A stretch of 62,699 nucleotides of DNA from Methylobacterium marchantiae (lineage in GTDB: Bacteria > Pseudomonadota > Alphaproteobacteria > Rhizobiales > Beijerinckiaceae). Of the stretch, positions 8,294 through 16,239 are shown in pieces; the first letter of the stretch is position 1, and every line of letters begins with the position of its first letter. The notes under the pieces are model-generated. The model saw only the letters and a program-made list of their open reading frames with translations, was not told the origin of the DNA and searched no databases. The stretch covers positions 1 through 62,699 of the forward strand of contig NZ_BPQT01000014.1 of the NCBI RefSeq assembly GCF_022179405.1, written 5' to 3'. A program made the position numbers and the translations under genes.

Positions 8294-9063
8294 TTCTCGA
8301 CGAAGGCCTTCTCGATGACGTAGTGGCCGGCCTCGCCGTGGTTGCCCTCGACATAGCCGCCGCTGGTCAGCATCTCGCGGGTGTCGCGGATCATGTCCGG
8401 CGAGCCGCACAGCATGAAGCGGTCGTTCTCCACCGACATCGGCGGCAGGCCGATATCCTCGAACAGCTTGCCGGAGGTCATCAGGTCGGTGATGCGGCCG
8501 CGGTTGCGGAAGGGCTCACGGGTGACCGTCGGATAGTAGATCAGCCCGGCGCTGATGACCTCGCCGAGGAACTCGTGGTTGGGCAGGTCCTGCGTGATCG
8601 TCTCACCATAGGCGAGTTCGGAGACCTGGCGGCATCCATGGACGAGGACGACCTTCTCGAAACGCTCGTAGGTTTCCGGGTCCTTGATGATCGACATGAA
8701 CGGGGCCAAGCCGGTGCCGGTGCCGAGAAGGTAGAGGTTCTTGCCCGGCATCAGATTGTCGAGCACGAGGGTTCCGGTGGGCTTCTTGCCGACCATGATC
8801 GGATCGCCGACTTTGAGGTGCTGCAGCCGCGAGGTGAGCGGGCCGTTCTCGACCTTGATCGAGAAGAATTCGAGCTCTTCCTCGTAATTGGCCGAGACCA
8901 CGCTGTAGGCGCGAAGGAGCGGACGACCCTCGACCTCGATGCCCATCATGACGAACTCGCCGTTGCGGAAGCGGAACGCGGGGTCGCGGGTCGTGCGGAA
9001 GGAGAACAGCGTGTCGGTCCAGTGGTGGACGCTCAGCACACGCTCCTCGTTGAACTTGCTCAT
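8290..9063 (-). CDS. fpr: Ferredoxin/flavodoxin-NADP+ reductase
   Basis: 257 aa bacterial (Fpr-type) reductase. It moves electrons between NADPH and ferredoxin or flavodoxin. The FAD site RAYSVVSANYEEELEF, the NADP site LGTGTGLAPFMSII, the HGCRQVSELAY motif and the CGSPDMI segment are visible, ending in VEK. Size matches the subclass. It overlaps bioD by 4 bp. The coupling makes biochemical sense because biotin synthase needs reduced flavodoxin or ferredoxin, though no bioB is present here. Confidence 0.95.
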   Translation of the reverse strand: MSKFNEERVLSVHHWTDTLFSFRTTRDPAFRFRNGEFVMMGIEVEGRPLLRAYSVVSANYEEELEFFSIKVENGPLTSRLQHLKVGDPIMVGKKPTGTLVLDNLMPGKNLYLLGTGTGLAPFMSIIKDPETYERFEKVVLVHGCRQVSELAYGETITQDLPNHEFLGEVISAGLIYYPTVTREPFRNRGRITDLMTSGKLFEDIGLPPMSVENDRFMLCGSPDMIRDTREMLTSGGYVEGNHGEAGHYVIEKAFVEK

Positions 9064-9211
9064 CGACGGGTCCGTCTCAAACTTCGCTTGCGAATCTCAG
9101 CCTTCAGCCGGGTCTTTTCGCACCTGCGGCACGCCCGTCAAGGCATAGCAGGCGCGCAGGTAGCGAAACCGCCAACTGTCTGGAATCGCTCTTAATACGT
9201 GAACAGGGCGT

Positions 9212-10147
9212 TCACAGCGGCTTCAGCCCCGCTTCGATCTCGGCGCGACGGCCCTCCAGGAAGGGAGGCAGGGACAGGCGCTCGCCCAAGGTCTCCAGAG
9301 GCTCGTCGGCGGTGAAGCCGGGACCGTCGGTGGCGATCTCGAACAGGATGCCGTTGGGCTCGCGGAAGTAGAGGCTGCGGAAGTAGTAGCGGTCCACGGG
9401 CCCGCTGGAGGGCATGCGGCGCTGTTTCAGCCTGTCGGCCCAGTCTGCGTAATCCGCATCGGGGATATGGAACGCCACGTGGTGCACGGCACCGGCCCCC
9501 TGTCGTGCGGGAGGCGAATCGGGTTCGGCGACGAGGTGAAGCTCGGCTCCCGCTCCGCCCTCGCCCATCTGCCAGACGCGAACCTCGCCCTTCGGCAGTT
9601 CGTAGCTCCGGACATGGCTCATGCCGAGCACCTCGGCGAGCACGGCTTCCGTCGCCTCGATCCGTGCGAGGCTGAGGCGGATCGGCCCCAGGCCCCTGAT
9701 CTGCCGTTCGGCCGGGACCGGACTGCCGGACCACGGATGGGCCTCGCCGGCCCCCCCGTCGTCCACCAGCATCAGGCGCTGGCCCTCGCCATCCTCGAAA
9801 TCGAGGGTCAGGCGACCGTCGCGCAGGACCGGCTCCCGATGCGCCACGCCGTGGCGGGCGAGATGCTCGCACCACCACGCGATCGTGCCTTCGCCGGAGA
9901 CGCGAAAGCCCGTCCGGACGATGCTGTTGGTGCCGCGACGCTCGAGGGCGGCGGGCCAATCGAAGAAGGTCATGTCGGTGCCGGGCGCGGCGATGCCGTC
10001 GGCATAGAACAGGTGATAGGCCGAGACGTCGTCCTGGTTCACCGTCTTCTTCACGAGCCTCATGCCGAGAACCCGCGTGTAGAAGGCAGCGTTGTCGGCG
10101 GCCCGCGCGGTGATGGCGGTGAGATGATGAAGTCCGGTGAGCTGCAT
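9212..10147 (-). CDS. Ring-cleaving dioxygenase / glyoxalase-fold protein (MhqO-like)
   Basis: 311 aa. Two vicinal-oxygen-chelate halves are visible. The first opens with [32 protein letters not shown], with the metal His in GLHHLT. The second includes [20 protein letters not shown] and ends with [18 protein letters not shown]. This is the architecture of the MhqO/MhqA group linked to hydroquinone handling in Bacillus. The ATG at 10147 is preferred because AGGAC lies 7 bp upstream; the ATG at 10153 is too close to it. It is divergent from an azoreductase gene, the same partnership seen in the MhqR regulon. Confidence 0.85.
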   Translation of the reverse strand: MQLTGLHHLTAITARAADNAAFYTRVLGMRLVKKTVNQDDVSAYHLFYADGIAAPGTDMTFFDWPAALERRGTNSIVRTGFRVSGEGTIAWWCEHLARHGVAHREPVLRDGRLTLDFEDGEGQRLMLVDDGGAGEAHPWSGSPVPAERQIRGLGPIRLSLARIEATEAVLAEVLGMSHVRSYELPKGEVRVWQMGEGGAGAELHLVAEPDSPPARQGAGAVHHVAFHIPDADYADWADRLKQRRMPSSGPVDRYYFRSLYFREPNGILFEIATDGPGFTADEPLETLGERLSLPPFLEGRRAEIEAGLKPL

Positions 10148-10307
10148 CGGCATGTCCTGCGAAGGATGATTTGTGCTGAGATGGATCGTCCGGCCACGGA
10201 ATACGATGGGAGGCTTCATCCTCGGCCGGAAGATCTCTGCCCCTGGGCCGAAGCGCGTCGCGCGATACATCCTTCGTGTTCCGTCCTCTTAACCAAAGGT
10301 CTCCTGC

Positions 10308-10931
10308 ATGCCCCATCTGCTCTATGTCGAAGCCTCGCCGCGCAAGGAGCGTTCCGCCTCGATCGAGGTGGCCCATGCCTTCCTCGATGCCTGGGGCGCT
10401 CGGCACGACGACGGCACGGTGGACGTTCTCGACGTGTGGAACACGCCGCTTCCGGACTTCGATGGCGAGGCGCTGGCCGGCAAGTATGCGGCGCTGGCAG
10501 GGGAGGCTCTGAGTCCGGCGCAGGAGGAGGCCTGGGTCGCGATCCGCGCCCTGGCCGAGAGATTTCACGCCGCCGACCTGATCCTGTTCGCGGTGCCGAT
10601 GTGGAACTACACGATCCCCTACAAGCTCAAGCACCTGTTCGATCTGGTCTCGCAGAAGGACCTGCTGTTCACCTTCGACGAGCGCGGCCAGAACGGGATG
10701 CTGACATCCACGGCGGTGGTGATCAACGCCCGCGGCGTCGCCATCGGCGAGGATTTCCCGGCCGAGATCTACGACCACCAATCGAGCTACATGGCGACGT
10801 GGCTGCGCATGGTCGGCATCACCGACATCCACCAGATCGCCGTGGAGAAGGGACTGATGGGCGCGGATCTCGACAGCGAATCCCGCGAGCGCGGTCGTGC
10901 CGAGGCCGAGGCCCTGGCCGGGAAACTCTAG
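10308..10931 (+). CDS. azoR: FMN-dependent NADH-azoreductase/quinone reductase
   Basis: 207 aa flavodoxin-fold protein. The phosphate-binding loop is EASPRKERSAS near the N-terminus. The FMN/substrate motif VPMWNYTIPYKLKHLFDLV is near residue 95. Enzymes of this family reduce quinones by two electrons and azo dyes non-physiologically. AAAGGTCTCCTGC precedes the ATG. The stop codon overlaps that of hupE on the other strand. Confidence 0.9.
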   Translation: MPHLLYVEASPRKERSASIEVAHAFLDAWGARHDDGTVDVLDVWNTPLPDFDGEALAGKYAALAGEALSPAQEEAWVAIRALAERFHAADLILFAVPMWNYTIPYKLKHLFDLVSQKDLLFTFDERGQNGMLTSTAVVINARGVAIGEDFPAEIYDHQSSYMATWLRMVGITDIHQIAVEKGLMGADLDSESRERGRAEAEALAGKL

Positions 10932-11524
10932 ACGACGCCCGCCAGGAGACCGAGGCCGGCGGCGGCGAAGGCCGCACCCGCCATGCGCAGGGCGGGACGC
11001 CCCTTCGTCCCGTCGAGGCGGCCCATGCCGAGGCCGAGGCCGAGCCCCGCGGCATGGAGCAAAGCGGTGGCCGCGACGAAGCCGGCACCATAGGCGAGGC
11101 CGGAAACCGCCTCCGGCATCTCGGCGCCGTGGGCATGGCCGTGGAAGACCGCGAAGACGCCCACGAGGGCCATGGCCGCCGCGACCGGCATAGTCAGGCG
11201 CAGGGCGACGGCGGCGCCGAGCACGGCCACGGACAAGGCGATGGCGGTCTCCACATGCGGGAGCGCCACGCCGGAGACGCCGAGAGCGCCGCCCACCACC
11301 ATCATGCCGACGAACGAGAGCGGGACGAGGAAAATGGCCCGGCCGCCGACCTGGGCGGCGACGAGCCCCACCGCCACCATGGCGAGCATGTGGTCGAGAC
11401 CGGTCAGCGGGTGCAGGAACCCATGGGCGAGGCCCGATGCATCGCCCTGCCCGGTATGGGCGAGGGCGGGACCGGCCATGAGACCGAGTGCAAGACCCGG
11501 CAGAATTCGAACGACGCTTCTCAT
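10928..11524 (-). CDS. hupE: HupE/UreJ family membrane protein
   Basis: 198 aa. A cleavable signal peptide ends in ALAHTGQGD, so the mature protein starts with His as in HupE. The family core HPLTGLDHMLAMVAVGL and the later FHGHAHGAEMP, both rich in metal-binding His and Asp, are visible among six hydrophobic segments. HupE proteins are thought to import Ni2+ or Co2+. GGAGAG before the ATG at 11524 supports this start. No hydrogenase or urease gene is nearby. Given the cobalamin-regulated receptor elsewhere in the window, cobalt is a plausible cargo, but this is inference. Confidence 0.87.
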   Translation of the reverse strand: MRSVVRILPGLALGLMAGPALAHTGQGDASGLAHGFLHPLTGLDHMLAMVAVGLVAAQVGGRAIFLVPLSFVGMMVVGGALGVSGVALPHVETAIALSVAVLGAAVALRLTMPVAAAMALVGVFAVFHGHAHGAEMPEAVSGLAYGAGFVAATALLHAAGLGLGLGMGRLDGTKGRPALRMAGAAFAAAGLGLLAGVV

Positions 11525-11642
11525 TCCCGCTCTCTCCGAAGCCATAGAGGCCGTCACCTTTCCTGAATGCAGGACGTCGTCGGTCCTGGCAACGGTCGTG
11601 CCGACGATGGCGGGATCAGACAAATCCGGCGTCGGGGCGCTC

Positions 11643-11710
11643 CTTCCCCGGACGGGTGGAGCGAAGCGGAACTCGATCCGGGGCCCAGCGAGAAAAGCCG
11701 CGAAGCGTCC
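11643..11710. repeat. Dispersed intergenic repeat, copy 1 (about 68 bp)
   Basis: CTTCCCCGG, then TGGAGCG, GCGGAA, CCGGGG and AGCCGCGAAGCGTCC occur in the same order and spacing at 31651-31720. It begins inside the hupE upstream region and ends 6 bp from the stop codon of the M16 gene. Both copies sit just beyond the stop codon of a minus-strand gene, so it may act as a terminator or be a small mobile repeat. Confidence 0.7.
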
Positions 11711-11715
11711 GAATT

Positions 11716-13017
11716 CTACAGGAAATCCGTCGGCCGGCCTGCGGCGACCACCAGCATCTTGCCGTCAGCGAAGGTGCGGGCGCCGGCGCGGCGGATGTCA
11801 GCCTGGGTCACGTTCGCCACCATGTCGTTGCGGCGGCCGAAATAGTCCATGCCGAGGCCCTCGAAGGCGATCTGCACGAGCTGATGAGCGATCTTGGTCG
11901 AGGTGTCGAAGCCGAGCGCGTAGGAGCCGGTGAGGTAGTCCTTGGCCTTCTGCAGTTCTTCGTCGGAGGGACCGTCGCTGATGAGGCGGCCGATCTCGTC
12001 GCCGATCACGGAGAGGGCCTCGCCGACCCGCTCGTTCTTGGTGGCCGTGTAGCCCCAGGTCATGGCGCTGGCGCGGTGGCTCACGAGGGAAGTGCCCACC
12101 GAATAGGCCAGTCCGCGCTTCTCGCGCACTTCCTGGAACAGGCGCGAGGTGAAGGAACCGCCACCGAGGATGTGATTCAGCACGTAGGCCGGGATGAAGT
12201 CCGGGTCCTTCCAAGGCACGCCGCCCATGCCGAAGCGAAGGACCGACTGGGGCACGTCGATATCGACGACGACGCGACGGCCGAGCTGGCCGACCCGAGT
12301 CTGCGGAAGCGCTTTCAACGGGCCGGCCTCGTCCAGCGTGCCGAAGGCCCGGTTGAGGGCATCCGCGAGGCGCTCGGCATCGATGGCGCCGACGGCGGCG
12401 ACCTTCAGGCCGCCGCGACCGATGATCAGCTTGTGCATCGCCACGAGGTCGTCGCGGGTGATGGCAGCGATGCTCTCCGGCGTGCCCGAAGAGGGCCGGG
12501 CGTATGGATGGCCGGCATAGGCCTCGGCGAAGAAGCGGCGCGAGGCCATGACGCCCGGATCGTTCTGCTGGTAACGCAGGCCGGCCAGGGTCTGGGCCCG
12601 AACCCGCTCGATGGCGTCGGGGTCGAAGCGTGGCTTCGCCAGCGCCAGCGCGAGGAGGTCGATCGCCTCGTCCGCGTGCCTGACCAGCATCTTGAGAGAG
12701 CCGCCGACCGCGTCGGCGCCAGCATGGAACGACAGTTCGATGGCGCGCGCGGCGAGACGCTCCTGGAAGGCGTCGGAGGAGAGGTCGCCCGCGCCTTCGT
12801 CGAGGAGGCGTGCCAGCATCTGCGCGACGCCGCCCTTGCCCTCGGGATCCTGCGCGGCTCCACCCTCGAAGGTGAAGGCCAGGGCGATCATCGGCACCAC
12901 GGGTGATTCCACGTGCCAGGCCTCGATGCCCGCGGCGGTCGTCACCGGAAGGGCCAGGGTCGGCGCGTTGGCGCTGCGGCTGGCGGTATCGACCAGATTG
13001 GCTTCGGCGAAGGTCAT
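11716..13017 (-). CDS. M16-family peptidase-like protein, non-catalytic partner
   Basis: 433 aa with the two-domain M16 (pitrilysin/mitochondrial-processing-peptidase) fold. Where catalytic members have HxxEH it reads VAQMLARLLDEGAG, so the zinc site is missing. It does keep the glycine-rich loop LGGGSFTSRLFQEVREKRGLAYS, typical of the partner subunit that helps bind substrate. It lies 64 bp downstream of a catalytic M16 gene on the same strand, so the two likely form a heterodimer in the periplasm. No clear signal peptide was seen. Confidence 0.88.
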   Translation of the reverse strand: MTFAEANLVDTASRSANAPTLALPVTTAAGIEAWHVESPVVPMIALAFTFEGGAAQDPEGKGGVAQMLARLLDEGAGDLSSDAFQERLAARAIELSFHAGADAVGGSLKMLVRHADEAIDLLALALAKPRFDPDAIERVRAQTLAGLRYQQNDPGVMASRRFFAEAYAGHPYARPSSGTPESIAAITRDDLVAMHKLIIGRGGLKVAAVGAIDAERLADALNRAFGTLDEAGPLKALPQTRVGQLGRRVVVDIDVPQSVLRFGMGGVPWKDPDFIPAYVLNHILGGGSFTSRLFQEVREKRGLAYSVGTSLVSHRASAMTWGYTATKNERVGEALSVIGDEIGRLISDGPSDEELQKAKDYLTGSYALGFDTSTKIAHQLVQIAFEGLGMDYFGRRNDMVANVTQADIRRAGARTFADGKMLVVAAGRPTDFL

Positions 13018-13081
13018 GGGAACCTCATTCTTCTTCTGGCGGCGCGGGCCGGGATCAGCGGGATCGTGCGTGAGGCTCGCC

Positions 13082-14467
13082 TCACGCAGCCGCGGCGTCG
13101 GGATCGCGCGTCTTGGTCAGGTATCCGGTGACGGACCGGGAGGGGATCAGGTAGCGCTCGGCAACGGCGGCGAGCCGAGCCTGGGTCACGCCCTCGATGT
13201 CGGAGGGCCAGCGACGGACCTCCTCGATGGATTCGCCGATGGCGAGGGCCGAACCGTAGATGCGGGCCAGCGACGACTGACTGTCGGAGGAATAGACCGT
13301 CTCGGCCACGAGCCGGGTCTTGGCCCGCTCGAGCGCCTCCGAACCGAGCGCCTCGGAGGGCACGCGCCGCAGGACGCGGTCGACCTCCTCTTCGAGCTTC
13401 TCCAGGCTGACGCCCTCGGCGGGGATCGCGTAGACCGAGAAGCGAGTGTCGTCGATGGCCGAGCCCATGTACCAGGCACCGGCATTCACCGCGATGCCGA
13501 GTTCCATCACCAGCTTGCGGTAGAGGAACGAGGTCGAGCCGCCCCCCATCACCTCGGCCAGGAGTTCGAGGGCGTGGCACTCGCCGTCGCGGGCCGTCAT
13601 GCAGGACGGGGTGAGGTAGAGGCGCTGCAGCGTCGGCTGCTCCACCTTCGGGTCGGCGACACTGAGCCGGCGCAGGGCCCGAGGCTCGGGCTCCTTGGCA
13701 CGCACCCGCACCGGCCGGGCGCCGCGCGGCGCGACGAGGCCGTAAGTGTCGTCGGCGAGCCGCCGGACCTCGTCGGGCGTCACGTCGCCGGCGACCACCA
13801 GGATGGCGTTCTCCGGCGTATAGAAGCGGTTGTAGTAATCGAGGGCATGGGTGCGGTTGAGATCCTCGATCTCGTGCATCCAGCCGATGATCGGCGTGCC
13901 GTAGGGGTGATGCACGAACAGCGAGGCAGCCATGGCCTCCGAGAGCTGGGCCGAGGGATCGGTCTCCACCCGCATGCGGCGCTCTTCCAGCACCACGTCG
14001 CGCTCGGGCGCCACCACCGAATCCTCGAGGACGAGGCCGGTCATGCGGTCGGCCTCGAACGCCATCATGGTCTTGAGGTGATCGCGGGCGACGCGCTGGA
14101 AATAGGCGGTGTAGTCGTAGGAGGTGAAGGCGTTCTCCTGGCCGCCGAGGCCGGAGACGGCCTGCGAGAAGGCGCCGACCGGATGCTTCTCCGTGCCCTT
14201 GAACATCAGGTGTTCGAGGAAATGCGCGATGCCGGACTGGCCCGTCGGATCATCGGCCGAGCCGTTGCGGTACCACACCATATGCGTCACCACCGGGGCG
14301 CGGTGATCGGGCACCACGACGACGTCGAGGCCGTTATCGAGGGCGAAGGCGGAGACTTCGGGGCCACCCGCCTCGGACCGGCCGAACGGCGCAGCCTCGG
14401 CCCGGCCCGCATGGGAATATCGACGGTTGAGCGAGAACCCGGGCGTATCCTTCCGCAGCAGATGCAT
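13082..14467 (-). CDS. M16-family zinc peptidase, catalytic subunit
   Basis: 461 aa. The inverted zinc motif HFLEHLMFKGT (HxxEH) is present near residue 82, with the distal Glu in the FEADRM region (about 75 residues downstream). LGGQENAFTSYDYTAYF follows the zinc motif, and the second domain carries EVMGGGSTSFLYRKLV. It precedes the inactive M16 partner and follows a DUF3035 gene and lspA, a common alphaproteobacterial order. PqqF/PqqG are also an M16 pair, but no pqq gene is here, so that name is not used. Confidence 0.92.
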   Translation of the reverse strand: MHLLRKDTPGFSLNRRYSHAGRAEAAPFGRSEAGGPEVSAFALDNGLDVVVVPDHRAPVVTHMVWYRNGSADDPTGQSGIAHFLEHLMFKGTEKHPVGAFSQAVSGLGGQENAFTSYDYTAYFQRVARDHLKTMMAFEADRMTGLVLEDSVVAPERDVVLEERRMRVETDPSAQLSEAMAASLFVHHPYGTPIIGWMHEIEDLNRTHALDYYNRFYTPENAILVVAGDVTPDEVRRLADDTYGLVAPRGARPVRVRAKEPEPRALRRLSVADPKVEQPTLQRLYLTPSCMTARDGECHALELLAEVMGGGSTSFLYRKLVMELGIAVNAGAWYMGSAIDDTRFSVYAIPAEGVSLEKLEEEVDRVLRRVPSEALGSEALERAKTRLVAETVYSSDSQSSLARIYGSALAIGESIEEVRRWPSDIEGVTQARLAAVAERYLIPSRSVTGYLTKTRDPDAAAA

Positions 14468-14789
14468 CGTCTTTTCCTTGATACGTCGGCCATTTCTGAC
14501 CGACCGTCATGAGCGCAATGCCCTTTGCGCGTTTCTCGACATGCCACGATCCCGAAAACGGAGATCAGGGCAAATCCCGTACCGGTGCCCGTCTCGCACC
14601 GATCTGATGCGCCGGACTCGACGGCGCGGTGTGATCTTTCGCGAAGGACGAGCCTGTCCGCGAAGCTGTTCCGGCGATCATCTCGTCCGACGATGCCGGC
14701 TGATGCTCGATGTCTGGCCTCGCCGAAGGTCATCGCGACGAAACCAGCCTCCAGAGCATCGTGCCGGATACGGTATCTGGGGCAATACT
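14468..14789. other. Intergenic region between the DUF3035 gene and the M16 pair
   Basis: 322 bp. No reading frame with plausible codon use, ribosome site or motif was seen on either strand. It must contain the 3' end of the DUF3035 transcript and possibly a separate promoter for the M16 pair. Confidence 0.4.
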
Positions 14790-15419
14790 CTAGCGGCCTC
14801 GGATATACGCACCCGGATCGGCTTCCTCACGCTCGCGCGAGGGATTGTTGATCGGATCGCTGTTGTTTCGAGCGACCGCCTTCGGAGCCTTGCGGTATCC
14901 GTTCGGCGGGTCGGTGAGCGTGTCGCGATCGGGCTCGGCCAGGACGGGCTCGGCCTTGTCCTCGCGCTTGCCGAAGATGTCGAAGGGGTTCCAGATCGAC
15001 GACGAGGCGCCATCGCTCTCGGGCCGGCCCGGCTCGGTGCGCACACTCGCATCGGCGCGTCGGCCGCCACGCATCTCGTCGATGGAGAGCGTCATGTTGT
15101 TGTCGTTCATGCGACCCTGCGTGCCGCGGGAAATCGGCTTCTTCGCGTCGGCGATCTCGCGCTCGCGCTGGGCGATCTCGGGGTCCTTGGGCCATTGTGG
15201 CGAGGCCGTCGCGGCACGCGGCTGCGGAAGGGCCTTGCCGTCGAGCTTGGGCGGCATCACCAGGGGAGCCCGCTCACGATAGGTGATCGTCGGCTTCTCG
15301 GGCTCAATGAGCCCGATGCTGCTCAAGGTGTCGCGCATGAAGACGCCCTGCTGCGCCTGCGCACCACTGGCTGCGAGGAGTCCGGTTAGGCCGAGGATGA
15401 ACCCGCGATGCCCGATCAT
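14790..15419 (-). CDS. DUF3035 / BamF-like exported protein
   Basis: 209 aa. A signal peptide ends around GAQAQQ. The family hallmark follows: a proline-rich stretch GLIEPEKPTITYRERAPLV, then MPPKL, LPQP and WPKDPEI. The C-terminal half is polar and low in complexity. In Rhodobacter and Caulobacter relatives a DUF3035 protein (BamF) is part of the outer-membrane beta-barrel assembly complex. Unlike BamF of some species, no lipobox cysteine is visible. It lies between lspA and the M16 pair. The ATG at 15419 is chosen for the signal peptide and the upstream GGGGG. Confidence 0.72.
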   Translation of the reverse strand: MIGHRGFILGLTGLLAASGAQAQQGVFMRDTLSSIGLIEPEKPTITYRERAPLVMPPKLDGKALPQPRAATASPQWPKDPEIAQREREIADAKKPISRGTQGRMNDNNMTLSIDEMRGGRRADASVRTEPGRPESDGASSSIWNPFDIFGKREDKAEPVLAEPDRDTLTDPPNGYRKAPKAVARNNSDPINNPSREREEADPGAYIRGR

Positions 15420-15611
15420 GCTGCCCCCAAATTGCGCTGGCTCGAAGTCGCGCATGCCCGGACCGTGCCGGCCCTTATTGGTCGATGCCGATCCTGCGCT
15501 TCTGGCCTGACGGCGGTTTCAGGCGATCGTATGGCGCCTTGACAGCAGCGCACCAGCCTCGCGGGCACAACGATCCGCACTGTGGTTTACACATCACAAC
15601 CGCGGAGTTCC

Positions 15612-16112
15612 TCAGGCGCCGGCCGATGGAGCCTCGTCGCGGGACCGTCGGATGGGAATCAGGCTGTCGATGAGAAGGCCGACCACGCCGGCGACGATGG
15701 CCGCATCGGCGATGTTGAACACGTACCAGGACCATGCACCCGCATGCAGGTGCACGAAATCGAACACCGCGCCGTAGGCCGCGCGGTCGATGGCATTGCC
15801 GATCGCCCCGCCCGCGATGAGTCCGAGGGCGGCGGCGAGCAGCTTCGACGAGGCCCGGCGCATCCACAGGATCATGCCGGCGGAGGCCGCGACCGAGACC
15901 GCCACCAGGATCCAGCGGCCGAGACCGCCGTCCTGCTGGAACAGCCCGTAGGAGATGCCGCGGTTCCAGACGACGACGAAATCCGCGAAGGAAGTCAGGT
16001 GCCAGGGCTGGGTCAGCACCAGATCGGTGCCGAAATACAGCGAGAGCTTGGAGGCCTGATCGAGGACGAGGGTGGTCAGGAGGATGAGCCATCCGAGGCG
16101 GAAGGGAGTCAT
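15612..16112 (-). CDS. lspA: Lipoprotein signal peptidase (signal peptidase II)
   Basis: 166 aa, four membrane segments. The aspartyl-protease residues lie in the conserved [16 protein letters not shown] and [10 protein letters not shown] motifs. LDQASKL near the N-terminus is also typical. LspA cleaves prolipoprotein signal peptides in the inner membrane. It is 127 bp downstream of ileS, an ancient gene pair. Confidence 0.95.
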   Translation of the reverse strand: MTPFRLGWLILLTTLVLDQASKLSLYFGTDLVLTQPWHLTSFADFVVVWNRGISYGLFQQDGGLGRWILVAVSVAASAGMILWMRRASSKLLAAALGLIAGGAIGNAIDRAAYGAVFDFVHLHAGAWSWYVFNIADAAIVAGVVGLLIDSLIPIRRSRDEAPSAGA

Positions 16113-16239
16113 CGGGCCGCAACTCCCGGCACGACGATCCCGACGGCAACCTCATCATTAGGTGCCGGAGCCCTCCTCCGAGACCGCTTGTGCGACACCC
16201 AGGATCGAGGATCGAGGATGGATGTCGTGCCGCCGTCGC

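Noticed and set aside
11716-14467. Calling the M16 pair pqqF/pqqG
   Set aside because: The only support is family membership and pairing. No pqq gene is present and the neighbours are lspA and a DUF3035 gene.
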